From positions 85,930 through 149,929 of the forward strand of contig NZ_JAROCY010000014.1 in the NCBI RefSeq assembly GCF_029436685.1: a stretch of 64,000 nt of DNA, in the 5' to 3' direction. Numbering within the stretch: position 1 is the stretch's first letter; each line of letters begins with the position of its first letter. Made by a program: the position numbers and the translations under genes. This stretch comes from Novosphingobium cyanobacteriorum. Its GTDB lineage: Bacteria > Pseudomonadota > Alphaproteobacteria > Sphingomonadales > Sphingomonadaceae. The notes under the pieces are model-generated. The model was not told the origin of the DNA, searched no databases, and saw only the letters and a program-made list of their open reading frames with translations. Shown piece after piece: positions 9,128-16,513 of this stretch.

Positions 9128-9883
9128 TCAACCAAACAGGCGGTAGAGGCCTCGGCCTTCGCGTTTCAGCCAGCGGTCGGCTTCGGCGATGCGGCCTTCG
9201 TATATTTCCGCGAGGTGGGCGTGGAAGGCGGGGCTGTGGTCGAAGTGCGTCATGTGCGCGACTTCGTGCGCGACGACCGACCGGCGCACGTGGTCCGGGG
9301 CCATGACCAGCCGCCAGTTGATGCGGATCGAGCCGTCCGCGGCGCAGGAGCCCCAGCGGCGCTGGGCGCGCGAGAGGGAGAGGCGGGGGACGGTCTGGCC
9401 GGCGCGGGCGCAATAGTGGGCAAGGTCTTCGGCAGAGAGGCGCAGCGCTTCGGCTTCGAGCCAGCGGCGGATGCGCGGTTCGAGGCCTTCGGCCGGACCG
9501 CCGATAAGCAGGGCGCCATCATCGAGCACCGGGCGACGGGGCGCCCTGGCATGCCATTCGAGGCGCAGCTCCTCGCCCCGATAGGGCAGAAGTGCGCCCG
9601 GTTCGATGGCCTGCGGCGGGGGGATGCGCGCCAGCTGCGCGGCGAGCCATTCGCTGCGCGAGCGGGCGAAATCGAGCGCATCGCTGACCCGGCCCCAGCG
9701 CGGGATGGAGATGCGCGCCTCGCTGCCATCGGGGGCGAGGCGCAGGGTCATGTTGCGGGCATGGGCGACACGGCGGATGGCGAGCGCGATCTCCCGATCA
9801 CCCAACACGATGGTCTTCGGCGCGATCGGCCGGGGCGGCGCGGGGGTGACCTGGCGCGGATTGCGACGCAGCCAGTCGATCAT
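9128..9883 (-). CDS. YgjP-like (DUF45, SprT-type) zinc metallopeptidase family protein
   Basis: The 251-residue protein shows RRWGSC followed by the zinc motif HEVAH (residues 206-210) with the third ligand probably at H216. The N-terminal half contains the typical NMTLRLAPDGSEARISIP strand-rich region. In E. coli the YgjP family has been tied to nucleotide or phosphate metabolism rather than clear proteolysis, so the substrate is open. The start at 9883 overlaps the stop of the upstream YcgN-type gene by four bases, so the two form an operon. Confidence 0.9.
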   Translation of the reverse strand: MIDWLRRNPRQVTPAPPRPIAPKTIVLGDREIALAIRRVAHARNMTLRLAPDGSEARISIPRWGRVSDALDFARSRSEWLAAQLARIPPPQAIEPGALLPYRGEELRLEWHARAPRRPVLDDGALLIGGPAEGLEPRIRRWLEAEALRLSAEDLAHYCARAGQTVPRLSLSRAQRRWGSCAADGSIRINWRLVMAPDHVRRSVVAHEVAHMTHFDHSPAFHAHLAEIYEGRIAEADRWLKREGRGLYRLFG

Positions 9884-10341
9884 GATTGTTCGAAATCGCG
9901 CGTCGGCACGATGTGTTCCTCGAGCGGGCCGGCGAGGATTTCGCTGATCGCGCGGCCGACGACGGAGACGCCGCGACGATGGACTTCCTCGCGATCGCCG
10001 CATTCGAGATAGTGCCAATCGGGCAGCGGTTTGCCATCGGCGCGCAGGCGATAGGCGCAGGTGGAGGGCAGCCACGGCACTTCGCGCACCAGCCGGGGGG
10101 TGAGGCGCAGACAATCGGGCACGAAGGTCTTGCGATAGCGATAATCGGCGCAGCGGGCGGTCTTCAGATCGAGCAGGCGGCAGGCGACGTTGGTGTGGTG
10201 AACCTCGCCGGTGTCTTCATCCTCAAGCTTGTGCAGGCAGCACTTGCCACAGCCATCGCACAGCGCCTCCCACTCCTCGCGCGAGAGCTGTTCGACGGGC
10301 TTGTCCCAGAAACGGGCGGCGGGGGCGCTTAGCGGATCCAT
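9880..10341 (-). CDS. YcgN-type cysteine-cluster protein (UPF0260)
   Basis: The 153-residue protein has the UPF0260 cysteine pattern: LCDGCGKCCLHKLED near residue 27, VACRLLD near 52, ARCADYRYR near 62 and PDCLRLTP near 75, then a fifth region with STCAYR. These cysteines look like a metal or iron-sulfur site. The biochemical role of the family is unknown. Its 5' end overlaps the SCO1-type gene by 13 bases. Confidence 0.9.
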   Translation of the reverse strand: MDPLSAPAARFWDKPVEQLSREEWEALCDGCGKCCLHKLEDEDTGEVHHTNVACRLLDLKTARCADYRYRKTFVPDCLRLTPRLVREVPWLPSTCAYRLRADGKPLPDWHYLECGDREEVHRRGVSVVGRAISEILAGPLEEHIVPTRDFEQS

Positions 10342-10955
10342 TTTTCGAGTTCGGCGGCGACGGACTTGCCGTCCTTTTCCACGGGCAGGAGGGCGATGGG
10401 CCTGCCTTCACGGTCCATCAGGTAGGCGGCGCGCGAATGGTCCATCAGGTAGGCATCGGGCGAGGATCCTTCGCGCTTCTGGTAGAACACAGCGAAGGCC
10501 TTGGCGGCGGCGGCGGCCTGCTGTTCGGTGCCGGTGAGGCCGATCAGTTCCTTGCCGAAATTGCCGGCGAATTCGCCGACGCGGGCCGGGGTATCGCGCG
10601 CCGGATCGATCGAGACGAACAGCGGCTGGACCTGCGGCGCGAGATCGGGATGCGCCTTGGCGAAGAGGTGATAGCCGCGCATCAGGTTCTGCACATCCAG
10701 CGGGCAGACATCGGGGCAGAAGGTGTAGCCGAAGTAGATCACGCGGTACTTGCCGGCGAAATCGGCATAGCGGACGGGCTTGTTCGCCTTGTCCACCAAA
10801 GTGAAGTCTCCGCCGATGGCGCCGCCGGCGAGCGGGGCGTCCTGCGGGCTGGGGCCGGACTGGCCACACGCGGCGAGGGCGAGCAGCGCGGGCAGGGCAG
10901 CCGCACGGGCGAAGGCTTTGAATGTCCTGTAAGGGTGCATGGCGCGGCGGTTCAT
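10329..10955 (-). CDS. SCO1/SenC-family copper chaperone lipoprotein
   Basis: The 208-residue protein is anchored by a lipobox (LALAAC, Cys30) and has a thioredoxin-like fold. The copper motif CPDVC (Cys80 and Cys84) and a distal His173 (MDHSR) are all present. Such proteins deliver or reduce copper for the CuA centre of cytochrome oxidase at the periplasmic face. It leads a three-gene minus-strand run (SCO, YcgN, YgjP). It could instead act as a thiol-disulfide redox protein, but the complete Cys-Cys-His set favours copper. Confidence 0.93.
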   Translation of the reverse strand: MNRRAMHPYRTFKAFARAAALPALLALAACGQSGPSPQDAPLAGGAIGGDFTLVDKANKPVRYADFAGKYRVIYFGYTFCPDVCPLDVQNLMRGYHLFAKAHPDLAPQVQPLFVSIDPARDTPARVGEFAGNFGKELIGLTGTEQQAAAAAKAFAVFYQKREGSSPDAYLMDHSRAAYLMDREGRPIALLPVEKDGKSVAAELEKWIR

Positions 10956-11020
10956 GCTCTGCTAACCACCGCCTTGCAAGGGGCGAGTCCGGTGGGCGCG
11001 CAACAGGAGGTACGGGTAAC

Positions 11021-11653
11021 GTGATCAAGCGGTGGCGGGCGGCGGCGATCGCCATGTCTACGATAGGCGCGCTGGGGCTGGCCCTGGGGCTGGCCGTGCC
11101 GGCGCAGGCGCAGTTCTCGGCCAGCTACAAGTTCCTCGAATCGGTGCGGAAAAAGGAAGGCGACAAGGTTACCGACGCGCTCAACGAGCCGGGCAGCCAG
11201 ATCGTCAACACCCGCGACGTGAGCACCGGGCAGAGCGCGCTGCACATCGTGACCGCGCGGCGCGACGTGACGTGGATGCAGTTCCTGGTGGCCAAGGGCG
11301 CCAACGTGAACATCCGCGACAACAAGGGCATGACGCCGCTGGTGCTGGCGTGCCAGCTGGGCTTCATCGAGGGCGTGGACTTCCTGATCAGCGTGGGCGC
11401 GCGGGTGGACGAGCCCGACAACACCGGCGAGACGCCGCTGATCGGCGCGGTGCACAAGCGCGACCTGGCGCTGGTGCGGGCGCTGCTGAAGGCCGGGGCC
11501 AACCCCGACCGGCCGGACAATTCGGGGCGTTCGGCCCGCGATTACGCCAGGCTGGACAGCAGCGAGACGATGCTGAACGAGATCGAGACCACGGCCAAGG
11601 CGCGCGCGGCCGGCGGCGGGGCCAAGAAGAGCTATGGACCGGCGATTCCATGA
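11021..11653 (+). CDS. Secreted ankyrin-repeat protein
   Basis: The 210-residue protein has a clear signal peptide ending AVPAQAQ and about four ankyrin repeats over residues 60-185 (TGQSALHIVTARRD, DNKGMTPLVLACQLG, DNTGETPLIGAVHKRD, DNSGRSARDYARL). The GTG start at 11021 has an AGGAGG ribosome site ten bases upstream. Ankyrin repeats bind partner proteins; no enzyme domain is present. It overlaps the COQ9 gene by four bases (ATGA) and so may be tied to membrane or quinone biology, which is only an inference. Confidence 0.88.
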   Translation: MIKRWRAAAIAMSTIGALGLALGLAVPAQAQFSASYKFLESVRKKEGDKVTDALNEPGSQIVNTRDVSTGQSALHIVTARRDVTWMQFLVAKGANVNIRDNKGMTPLVLACQLGFIEGVDFLISVGARVDEPDNTGETPLIGAVHKRDLALVRALLKAGANPDRPDNSGRSARDYARLDSSETMLNEIETTAKARAAGGGAKKSYGPAIP

Positions 11654-12303
11654 TGGATGACCTGACGATGGACGAGCTGCGGCTCGACCTGGCGCCGCTG
11701 GTGGCGGAATCGGCGGTGTTCGACGGGTGGAGCGATGCGGCGGTGACGGCGGCGGCCGAGATTGCCGGCGTGGACCCGGCGGCGGCGCGCTTTGCCTTCC
11801 AGAACCGGCCGATGACGATGATCGCGGCGTGGATCGGCAGCATCGACCGCGCCATGGCGCAGGACCTGCCCGCCGAACGCATCGGCAACCTGCCGATCCG
11901 CGAGCGCATCCGCACGCTGGTGCAGTTCCGGCTGGACGCGCTGGCGGGCAAGGAAGAGGCGCTGCGCCGCGCGCTGATCGAGATGGCGCGCCCGCGCAAC
12001 CTGGCCGAGACGGCGCGGCTGAGCTGGCGCAGCGCGGACCGGATGTGGCGGCTGGCGGGCGATGTGGCCACCGACTACAACCACTATACCAAGCGCGCGA
12101 CGCTGGCGGCGATCTATGCCGCGACGCTGGCCGCCTATGCCGAGGACCAGAGCGAGGACCATGCCGAGACGCGGGCGTTCCTTGACCGGCGGATCGAGAA
12201 CGTGATGCAGTTCGAGAAGGCCAAGGCGCGGGTGATGAAGCCGCGCGACGAAACCTTCAGCGTGATGCGGCTGCTGGGGCGGTTGCGGTATCCGGCTTCT
12301 TGA
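11650..12303 (+). CDS. COQ9-family ubiquinone biosynthesis protein
   Basis: The 217-residue protein is built like the alphaproteobacterial/mitochondrial COQ9 family: a TetR-like helical N-terminal half and the conserved C-terminal block containing RSADRMWRLAGDVATDYNHY (about residues 125-145) followed by the KRATLAAIYAAT helix. COQ9 binds lipids and supports COQ7-type hydroxylation of ubiquinone precursors. The start overlaps the upstream ankyrin gene, and a perfect hairpin follows the stop. Confidence 0.92.
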   Translation: MMDDLTMDELRLDLAPLVAESAVFDGWSDAAVTAAAEIAGVDPAAARFAFQNRPMTMIAAWIGSIDRAMAQDLPAERIGNLPIRERIRTLVQFRLDALAGKEEALRRALIEMARPRNLAETARLSWRSADRMWRLAGDVATDYNHYTKRATLAAIYAATLAAYAEDQSEDHAETRAFLDRRIENVMQFEKAKARVMKPRDETFSVMRLLGRLRYPAS

Positions 12304-12310
12304 TGGTGCG

Positions 12311-12330
12311 CCTTCCGCATCCGCGGAAGG
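12311..12330 (+). terminator. Hairpin after the COQ9 gene
   Basis: CCTTCCGC-ATCC-GCGGAAGG is a perfect 8-bp stem beginning 8 bases after the stop codon. Confidence 0.6.
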
Positions 12331-12333
12331 CTT

Positions 12334-12414
12334 CGGCACCGGCCCGCTCCCCCGCCCGGCCACCCAGAGACTACACCCCTTGGGGTGGCCAGGCGGGGGA
12401 GTGGGCCGGTGCCG
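12334..12414. repeat. Long GC-rich inverted repeat upstream of feoA
   Basis: Arms of 32 bp with two mismatches (left begins CGGCACCGGCCCGCTCCCCC, right ends GGGGGAGTGGGCCGGTGCCG) enclose a 17-base loop. It belongs to the GC-rich REP-type elements of this genome, and it insulates the COQ9 gene from the iron-regulated feo promoter. Confidence 0.7.
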
Positions 12415-12440
12415 CCACCAGTCTTGATCTGGATCAACTA

Positions 12441-12458
12441 TTGCGAATGACTTGCAAA
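12441..12458 (+). promoter_or_regulatory. Candidate Fur box before feoA
   Basis: TTGCGAATGACTTGCAAA has an imperfect dyad (TTGCGAAT / ACTTGCAAA) close to the TGCAAAT-type repeats bound by alphaproteobacterial Fur. It overlaps the first possible ATG of feoA, which suits a repressor site near the transcription start. Confidence 0.5.
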
Positions 12459-12739
12459 TGCCTGCGGCCTATGGCAGCGCGGAGGGCGTGACGCTTGACC
12501 AGATCCCCCTTGGCGTGCCGGCGCGGATTTCCGCGGTGGATTGGAGCGCACTGGTGCCAGAGGAAGCGCAGCGGCTGCGCGCGCTGGGGCTGGACGAAGG
12601 GGCGCGGGTGAAGCTTGCCTATCGCGGGGTGTTCATGGGGCGCGATCCGCTGGCGGTGGAGATCGGACGCATGACCGTGGCGCTGCGCCGGGTCCACGCG
12701 CGGGCGATGACCGTGGCGCTGGAAGAGGTGGCGGCGTGA
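12458..12739 (+). CDS. feoA: Ferrous iron transport protein A
   Basis: The 93-residue SH3-like cytosolic partner of FeoB shows GARVKLAYRGVFMGRDPLAVEI, the usual FeoA core, and ends just inside feoB (overlap GTGA). The start is uncertain: the ATG at 12458 lies inside the candidate Fur box and has no ribosome site, while a GTG at 12488 matches the usual FeoA N-terminus better (VTLDQIPLG) but has only a very close GGAGG. It acts with FeoB in Fe(II) uptake. Confidence 0.88.
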   Translation: MPAAYGSAEGVTLDQIPLGVPARISAVDWSALVPEEAQRLRALGLDEGARVKLAYRGVFMGRDPLAVEIGRMTVALRRVHARAMTVALEEVAA

Positions 12740-14589
12740 GCCGTGGCCCCTGCGTTGCCGCGCTGGTCGGCAATCCGAACGCAGGCAAGAGCGCCCTGTT
12801 CAACGCGCTGACCGGCGCCCGGCAGAAGATCGCCAACTATCCGGGCGTGACCGTGGAGCGCAAGGCGGGGCGCATGCTGCTGCCCAATGGCGAGCCGGTG
12901 GAACTGGTCGACCTGCCGGGCTCCTATGGCCTCGACGCGACGAGCCCGGACGAGGAAGTGACCCGCAAGGTCATCATGGGCGAGCAGCACGGGCAGGCGC
13001 AGCCCGACGTGCTGGTGATCGTGCTCGATTCGTCGAACCTGGAACAGCATCTGGTGTTCGCGCAGGAAGTGCTGGAGCTGGGCCGCCCGACAGTGGTGGC
13101 GCTGAACATGGTGGACCTGGCCGAGCGCGACGGACTGGTGATCGACGCCAGGGCGCTGCAGAACGCGCTGGGCGTGCCGGTGATCCCCACGGTGGCGGTG
13201 CGCCGGCGCGGGCTGGACGAACTGGCGCAGGCAGTGGCCGAGGCGCGCGACCGCGTGAGCGAGACGGCACCGGTCCATCGCCCGCACGTGACCCTGCCCG
13301 AGCGGCGCCTGCTGGCGCACGAGATGGCGCACGGGGCGATCCTTTCCGAGACGGCCAGGCACCGCATCCACGCGCGGATGGACAAGGTGCTGCTGCACCC
13401 GTGGGCCGGGCCGCCGATCCTGTTTGCGCTGCTGTTCGTGGTGTTCCAGGCGGTGTTCAGCTGGGCTGCGCCATTCCAGGATGCGCTGGATGGCCTTGCC
13501 GGATCGCTGGGCGACCTGGTGAAGACGGAGATGGCGCCTTCACTGCTGCGCGACCTGCTGACCGACGGGGTGATTGCGGGCGTGGGGGCGGTGGTGGTGT
13601 TCCTGCCGCAGATCCTGATCCTGTTCTTCTTCATCCTGACGATGGAGGCGACCGGATACATGGCGCGCGCCGCGTTCCTGATGGACCGGCTGATGGCGGG
13701 CGTGGGCCTTTCGGGGCGCAGCTTCATCCCGCTGCTGTCCAGCTTTGCCTGTGCGGTTCCGGGAATCATGTCCACCCGCAGCATCACCGACCCCAAGGAC
13801 CGGCTGACCACGATCCTGATCGCGCCGTTGATGACCTGTTCGGCGCGGCTGCCGGTCTATGCCGTGATCATCGCGGCGTTCATTCCCAACCGGCAGGTGG
13901 GCCTTGTGGGCTTGCAGGGACTGGTGCTGTTCGCGCTGTATGTGGTGGGCATCGTGGGCGCGATGGCGGTGGCGCTGGTGCTGCGCCGGAGCGTGACCAG
14001 GGGCGCGGCTTCGGGTTTCATCATGGAGCTGCCCAAGTACCAGCTGCCCACGGTGAAGGACCTGGCGCTCGGCCTGTTCCAGCGGGCGTGGGTGTTCCTG
14101 CGGCGCGCGGGCACGATGATCTTTACGGTGACGGTGGCGCTGTGGATCCTGCTGAACTTCCCCCGTGCGGAAGCCGGGCAGGACCAGGTCAACGCCTCGA
14201 TCGCAGGGCACATTGCCAACGGGCTGGCCGTGGTGGTGGAGCCGATCGGCTTCAACCGCGACATCGCGCTGGCGCTGATCCCGGCGATGGCCGCGCGCGA
14301 GGTGGCGGTAAGTTCACTGGCGACGACCTATGCCGTGGGCGCGGGCGACGATGCGACGCAGGCAAAGGGGCTGGCCGACCAGCTGAAGAGCCAGTGGAGC
14401 CTGGCCACGGCGCTGGCGTTTCTGGCATGGTTCGTGTTTGCGCCGCAGTGCATGTCCACCATCGCGGTGACGCGGCGCGAGACCAACGGCTGGAAATGGC
14501 CGGGCTTCATGCTGGGGTATCTGTTCGCACTGGCGTACCTGTTCGCCGGCGCGACCTATTGGACCGCCGTGGCCTTGGGGCTGGGGTAG
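12736..14589 (+). CDS. feoB: Ferrous iron transporter FeoB
   Basis: The 617-residue protein has an N-terminal G domain with GNPNAGKSALFN (G1), a switch region with NYPGVTVE, DLPGSYGL (G3) and NMVDLAE (G4), then a helical spacer and a polytopic membrane domain. The latter contains both Gate-type repeats with their conserved cysteines (SSFACAVPGIM and TCSARLPVY). It imports Fe(II) across the inner membrane. Length is a little shorter than the E. coli protein, mainly at the C-terminus, and no FeoC follows. Expression is likely Fur-controlled. Confidence 0.96.
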   Translation: MSRGPCVAALVGNPNAGKSALFNALTGARQKIANYPGVTVERKAGRMLLPNGEPVELVDLPGSYGLDATSPDEEVTRKVIMGEQHGQAQPDVLVIVLDSSNLEQHLVFAQEVLELGRPTVVALNMVDLAERDGLVIDARALQNALGVPVIPTVAVRRRGLDELAQAVAEARDRVSETAPVHRPHVTLPERRLLAHEMAHGAILSETARHRIHARMDKVLLHPWAGPPILFALLFVVFQAVFSWAAPFQDALDGLAGSLGDLVKTEMAPSLLRDLLTDGVIAGVGAVVVFLPQILILFFFILTMEATGYMARAAFLMDRLMAGVGLSGRSFIPLLSSFACAVPGIMSTRSITDPKDRLTTILIAPLMTCSARLPVYAVIIAAFIPNRQVGLVGLQGLVLFALYVVGIVGAMAVALVLRRSVTRGAASGFIMELPKYQLPTVKDLALGLFQRAWVFLRRAGTMIFTVTVALWILLNFPRAEAGQDQVNASIAGHIANGLAVVVEPIGFNRDIALALIPAMAAREVAVSSLATTYAVGAGDDATQAKGLADQLKSQWSLATALAFLAWFVFAPQCMSTIAVTRRETNGWKWPGFMLGYLFALAYLFAGATYWTAVALGLG

Positions 14590-14599
14590 CGCCTAGGAT

Positions 14600-14768
14600 T
14601 TTCGCGCAAAGACGCGAAGACGCGAAGAATTGGGTTCGCGCAGAGATCGCAAGGAGCGCAGAGAAGCATGAAGGCGGCTGCGCCGCAGGCTCTTGGTCTC
14701 TCTGCGTCCTCTGCGCACTCTGCGCGAACTATTTCCTTTCCTTTGCGTCTTCGCGTCTTTGCGCGAAA
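14600..14768. repeat. Inverted-repeat element, copy B (CGCAGAG family)
   Basis: The 169-bp element has nested arms. The outer 28-bp arms match at 27 positions (TTTCGCGCAAAGACGCGAAG on the left and its complement on the right). The inner arms begin GTTCGCGCAGAG on each strand. It lies 107 bp before ssb; copy C lies directly after ssb. No protein is encoded. Confidence 0.75.
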
Positions 14769-14874
14769 CCACAAAAACCGCGCAGCAAACGTGGGAAAAC
14801 TCGGCCGAGCGGACTCGCGCGGCGCGTTGGGCTTGGGCTACCCAGCGGGCACGCAATCCAAGGGATATGATTCG

Positions 14875-15444
14875 ATGGCAGGCAGCGTCAACAAGGTCAT
14901 TCTGGTCGGCAATCTCGGTGCCGATCCGGAAGTGAAAAGCTTCCAGAACGGCGGGCGCATCTGCAACCTGCGCATCGCCACCAGCGAGAACTGGAAGGAC
15001 CGCGCCACCGGCGAGCGCAAGGAGCGCACCGAGTGGCACACCGTGGTGATCCAGTCAGAAGGGCTGGTGGGCGTGGCCGAGCGCTTTCTGAAGAAGGGCA
15101 GCAAGGTCTACATCGAAGGGTCGTTGCGCACCCGCAAGTGGCAGGACCAGAGCGGCAATGACCGCTACACCACCGAGATCAGCATCGGCATGAACGGCGT
15201 GCTGACCATGCTCGACGGCGCACCCGGCGGCGGCCAGGGCGGTGGCATGGGTGGCGGGGGCCGTTCGGGCGGCTTCGAGGGCGGCTCGGCCGGCGGTTAT
15301 GGCGGCGGTTCGCGCGGTGGCGCGCAGGGTGGCGGCTGGAACCAGGGCGGCGGCGGATCGTCGGGCGGCGGCTTTGGCGGCGGTTCGGCCGGTGGCTCTG
15401 GCGGTGGCTTTGGCGACGATCTGGACGACGATATTCCGTTCTGA
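14875..15444 (+). CDS. ssb: Single-stranded DNA-binding protein
   Basis: The 189-residue protein has an N-terminal OB fold (residues 1-110, [19 protein letters not shown] through YTTEISIG), a long Gly/Ser-rich linker (about residues 118-180) and the acidic protein-interaction tail ending DDDIPF. It protects single-stranded DNA and recruits repair proteins through that tail. The gene is bracketed by two copies of the same inverted-repeat element (14600-14768 and 15476-15591). Confidence 0.97.
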   Translation: MAGSVNKVILVGNLGADPEVKSFQNGGRICNLRIATSENWKDRATGERKERTEWHTVVIQSEGLVGVAERFLKKGSKVYIEGSLRTRKWQDQSGNDRYTTEISIGMNGVLTMLDGAPGGGQGGGMGGGGRSGGFEGGSAGGYGGGSRGGAQGGGWNQGGGGSSGGGFGGGSAGGSGGGFGDDLDDDIPF

Positions 15445-15475
15445 TCGGGCTCTTGGCATCTGATCTGGAAGAATT

Positions 15476-15591
15476 TGCGCGCAGAGAGCGCAGAGGGCGC
15501 AGAGAGAATGAGAAAGTGGAGAGAGGGCCTGCGGCGCGGGCTTCCTTCGACCTTCTTTCTTCTCCGTGATCTCTGCGGGCTCTGCGCGACA
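15476..15591. repeat. Inverted-repeat element, copy C (CGCAGAG family)
   Basis: An approximately 116-bp element with arms GCGCAGAG-AG-CGCAGAG on the left and GCGCAGAG-CC-CGCAGAG read from the right strand. The loop differs from those of copies A and B. It lies 31 bp after the ssb stop and 45 bp before the queE stop, so it may also terminate both convergent genes. Confidence 0.65.
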
Positions 15592-15636
15592 TGATTCTGG
15601 AGCGGCTTGCGGCCTAGCCGCAGTTGGACGGGGGGA

Positions 15637-16380
15637 TCAGGTGCCGCGCGTGTCGCCGTAGAGGTGGATGTGCAGGCGGTCGGTGAAGCGCCATTGGCGG
15701 GTCAGCGCGGCGTCTGACAGCCAGCGGGAGCGGGTGCGCAGGGTCTGGCTGTCGATGCCTTCGGGCATGACGAAGAGGCGTTCGCCGGGGATGGCGTAGA
15801 GCGCCTCCAGCGCTTCGATTTCGGCGAGGTCTTCAGGGTTCGCGACCACGAACTTGAAGAAGGCGCGCGGGTCCTGCGCCCAAGCGGACAGGCGCTCGGG
15901 GATCAGGGCGAGGTCGGCCGGGTTGCCCGAATGCGCCAGCTTGGGGCTGACGTTGTATTGATCGACCAGCGGATCGAGCGACGCGTGGGGCGCGACGCTG
16001 CCGTTGGTCTCGATCTCCACGTGCAGGCCGGGGCGCCCGGCCTTGAGCAGCGTGACGAGGCGGGCCAGCGCCGCGCCCTGCAGCAGCGGTTCGCCACCGG
16101 TGATGACGAGGCGATCCTGCGGGAAGGCGAGCAGGCGGGCGGCGACGTCTTGTTCGCTGAGCGTCAGCTGGTTGGCGCTGCGTTCGAAGGCCGTGTCATC
16201 GCGGTGCGGGCGGTTGTCGCCGGTGAAGCGCCAGGTGTAGGCGGTATCGCACCAGCGGCAGGCGAGATTGCAGCGCGACAGGCGCACGAACAGGCTGGGC
16301 CGGCCGAGCGAGGGCCCTTCGCCCTGGAGCGAGGCGAAGATTTCGGGTTCGCCCGGGGTGGTGGTGGCGAGAGTCAGCAC
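15637..16380 (-). CDS. queE: 7-carboxy-7-deazaguanine synthase (radical SAM)
   Basis: The 247-residue protein converts 6-carboxy-tetrahydropterin to 7-carboxy-7-deazaguanine for queuosine synthesis. The radical-SAM cysteines are in CNLACRWC (Cys37, Cys41, Cys44), preceded by the typical FASLQGEGPSLGRPSLF. ITGGEPLLQ (the SAM-binding GGE motif) and VEIETNGS follow. The start is a GTG. No other queuosine gene is nearby. Confidence 0.95.
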   Translation of the reverse strand: MLTLATTTPGEPEIFASLQGEGPSLGRPSLFVRLSRCNLACRWCDTAYTWRFTGDNRPHRDDTAFERSANQLTLSEQDVAARLLAFPQDRLVITGGEPLLQGAALARLVTLLKAGRPGLHVEIETNGSVAPHASLDPLVDQYNVSPKLAHSGNPADLALIPERLSAWAQDPRAFFKFVVANPEDLAEIEALEALYAIPGERLFVMPEGIDSQTLRTRSRWLSDAALTRQWRFTDRLHIHLYGDTRGT

Positions 16381-16387
16381 GCCTGAT

Positions 16388-16495
16388 CCCCACCCGTTGG
16401 GGGAGGGAGACCGCCGCAGGCGAGGGAGGGGGGCTTGCGCAGCGCGCTGCCCCCTCCGTCAGCCCTGCGGGCTGCCACCTCCCCCAGAGGGGTAG
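16388..16495. repeat. REP-type double palindrome between queE and valS
   Basis: CCCACCCGTTGGGGGAGGG on one side and CCACCTCCCCCAGAGGGG on the other flank an inner palindrome built on GGGGGCTTGCGC and GCGCGCTGCCCCC. The gap is fully occupied by this repeat. Confidence 0.6.
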
Positions 16496-16513
16496 GAGCT
16501 GACGGCTGCGTTT

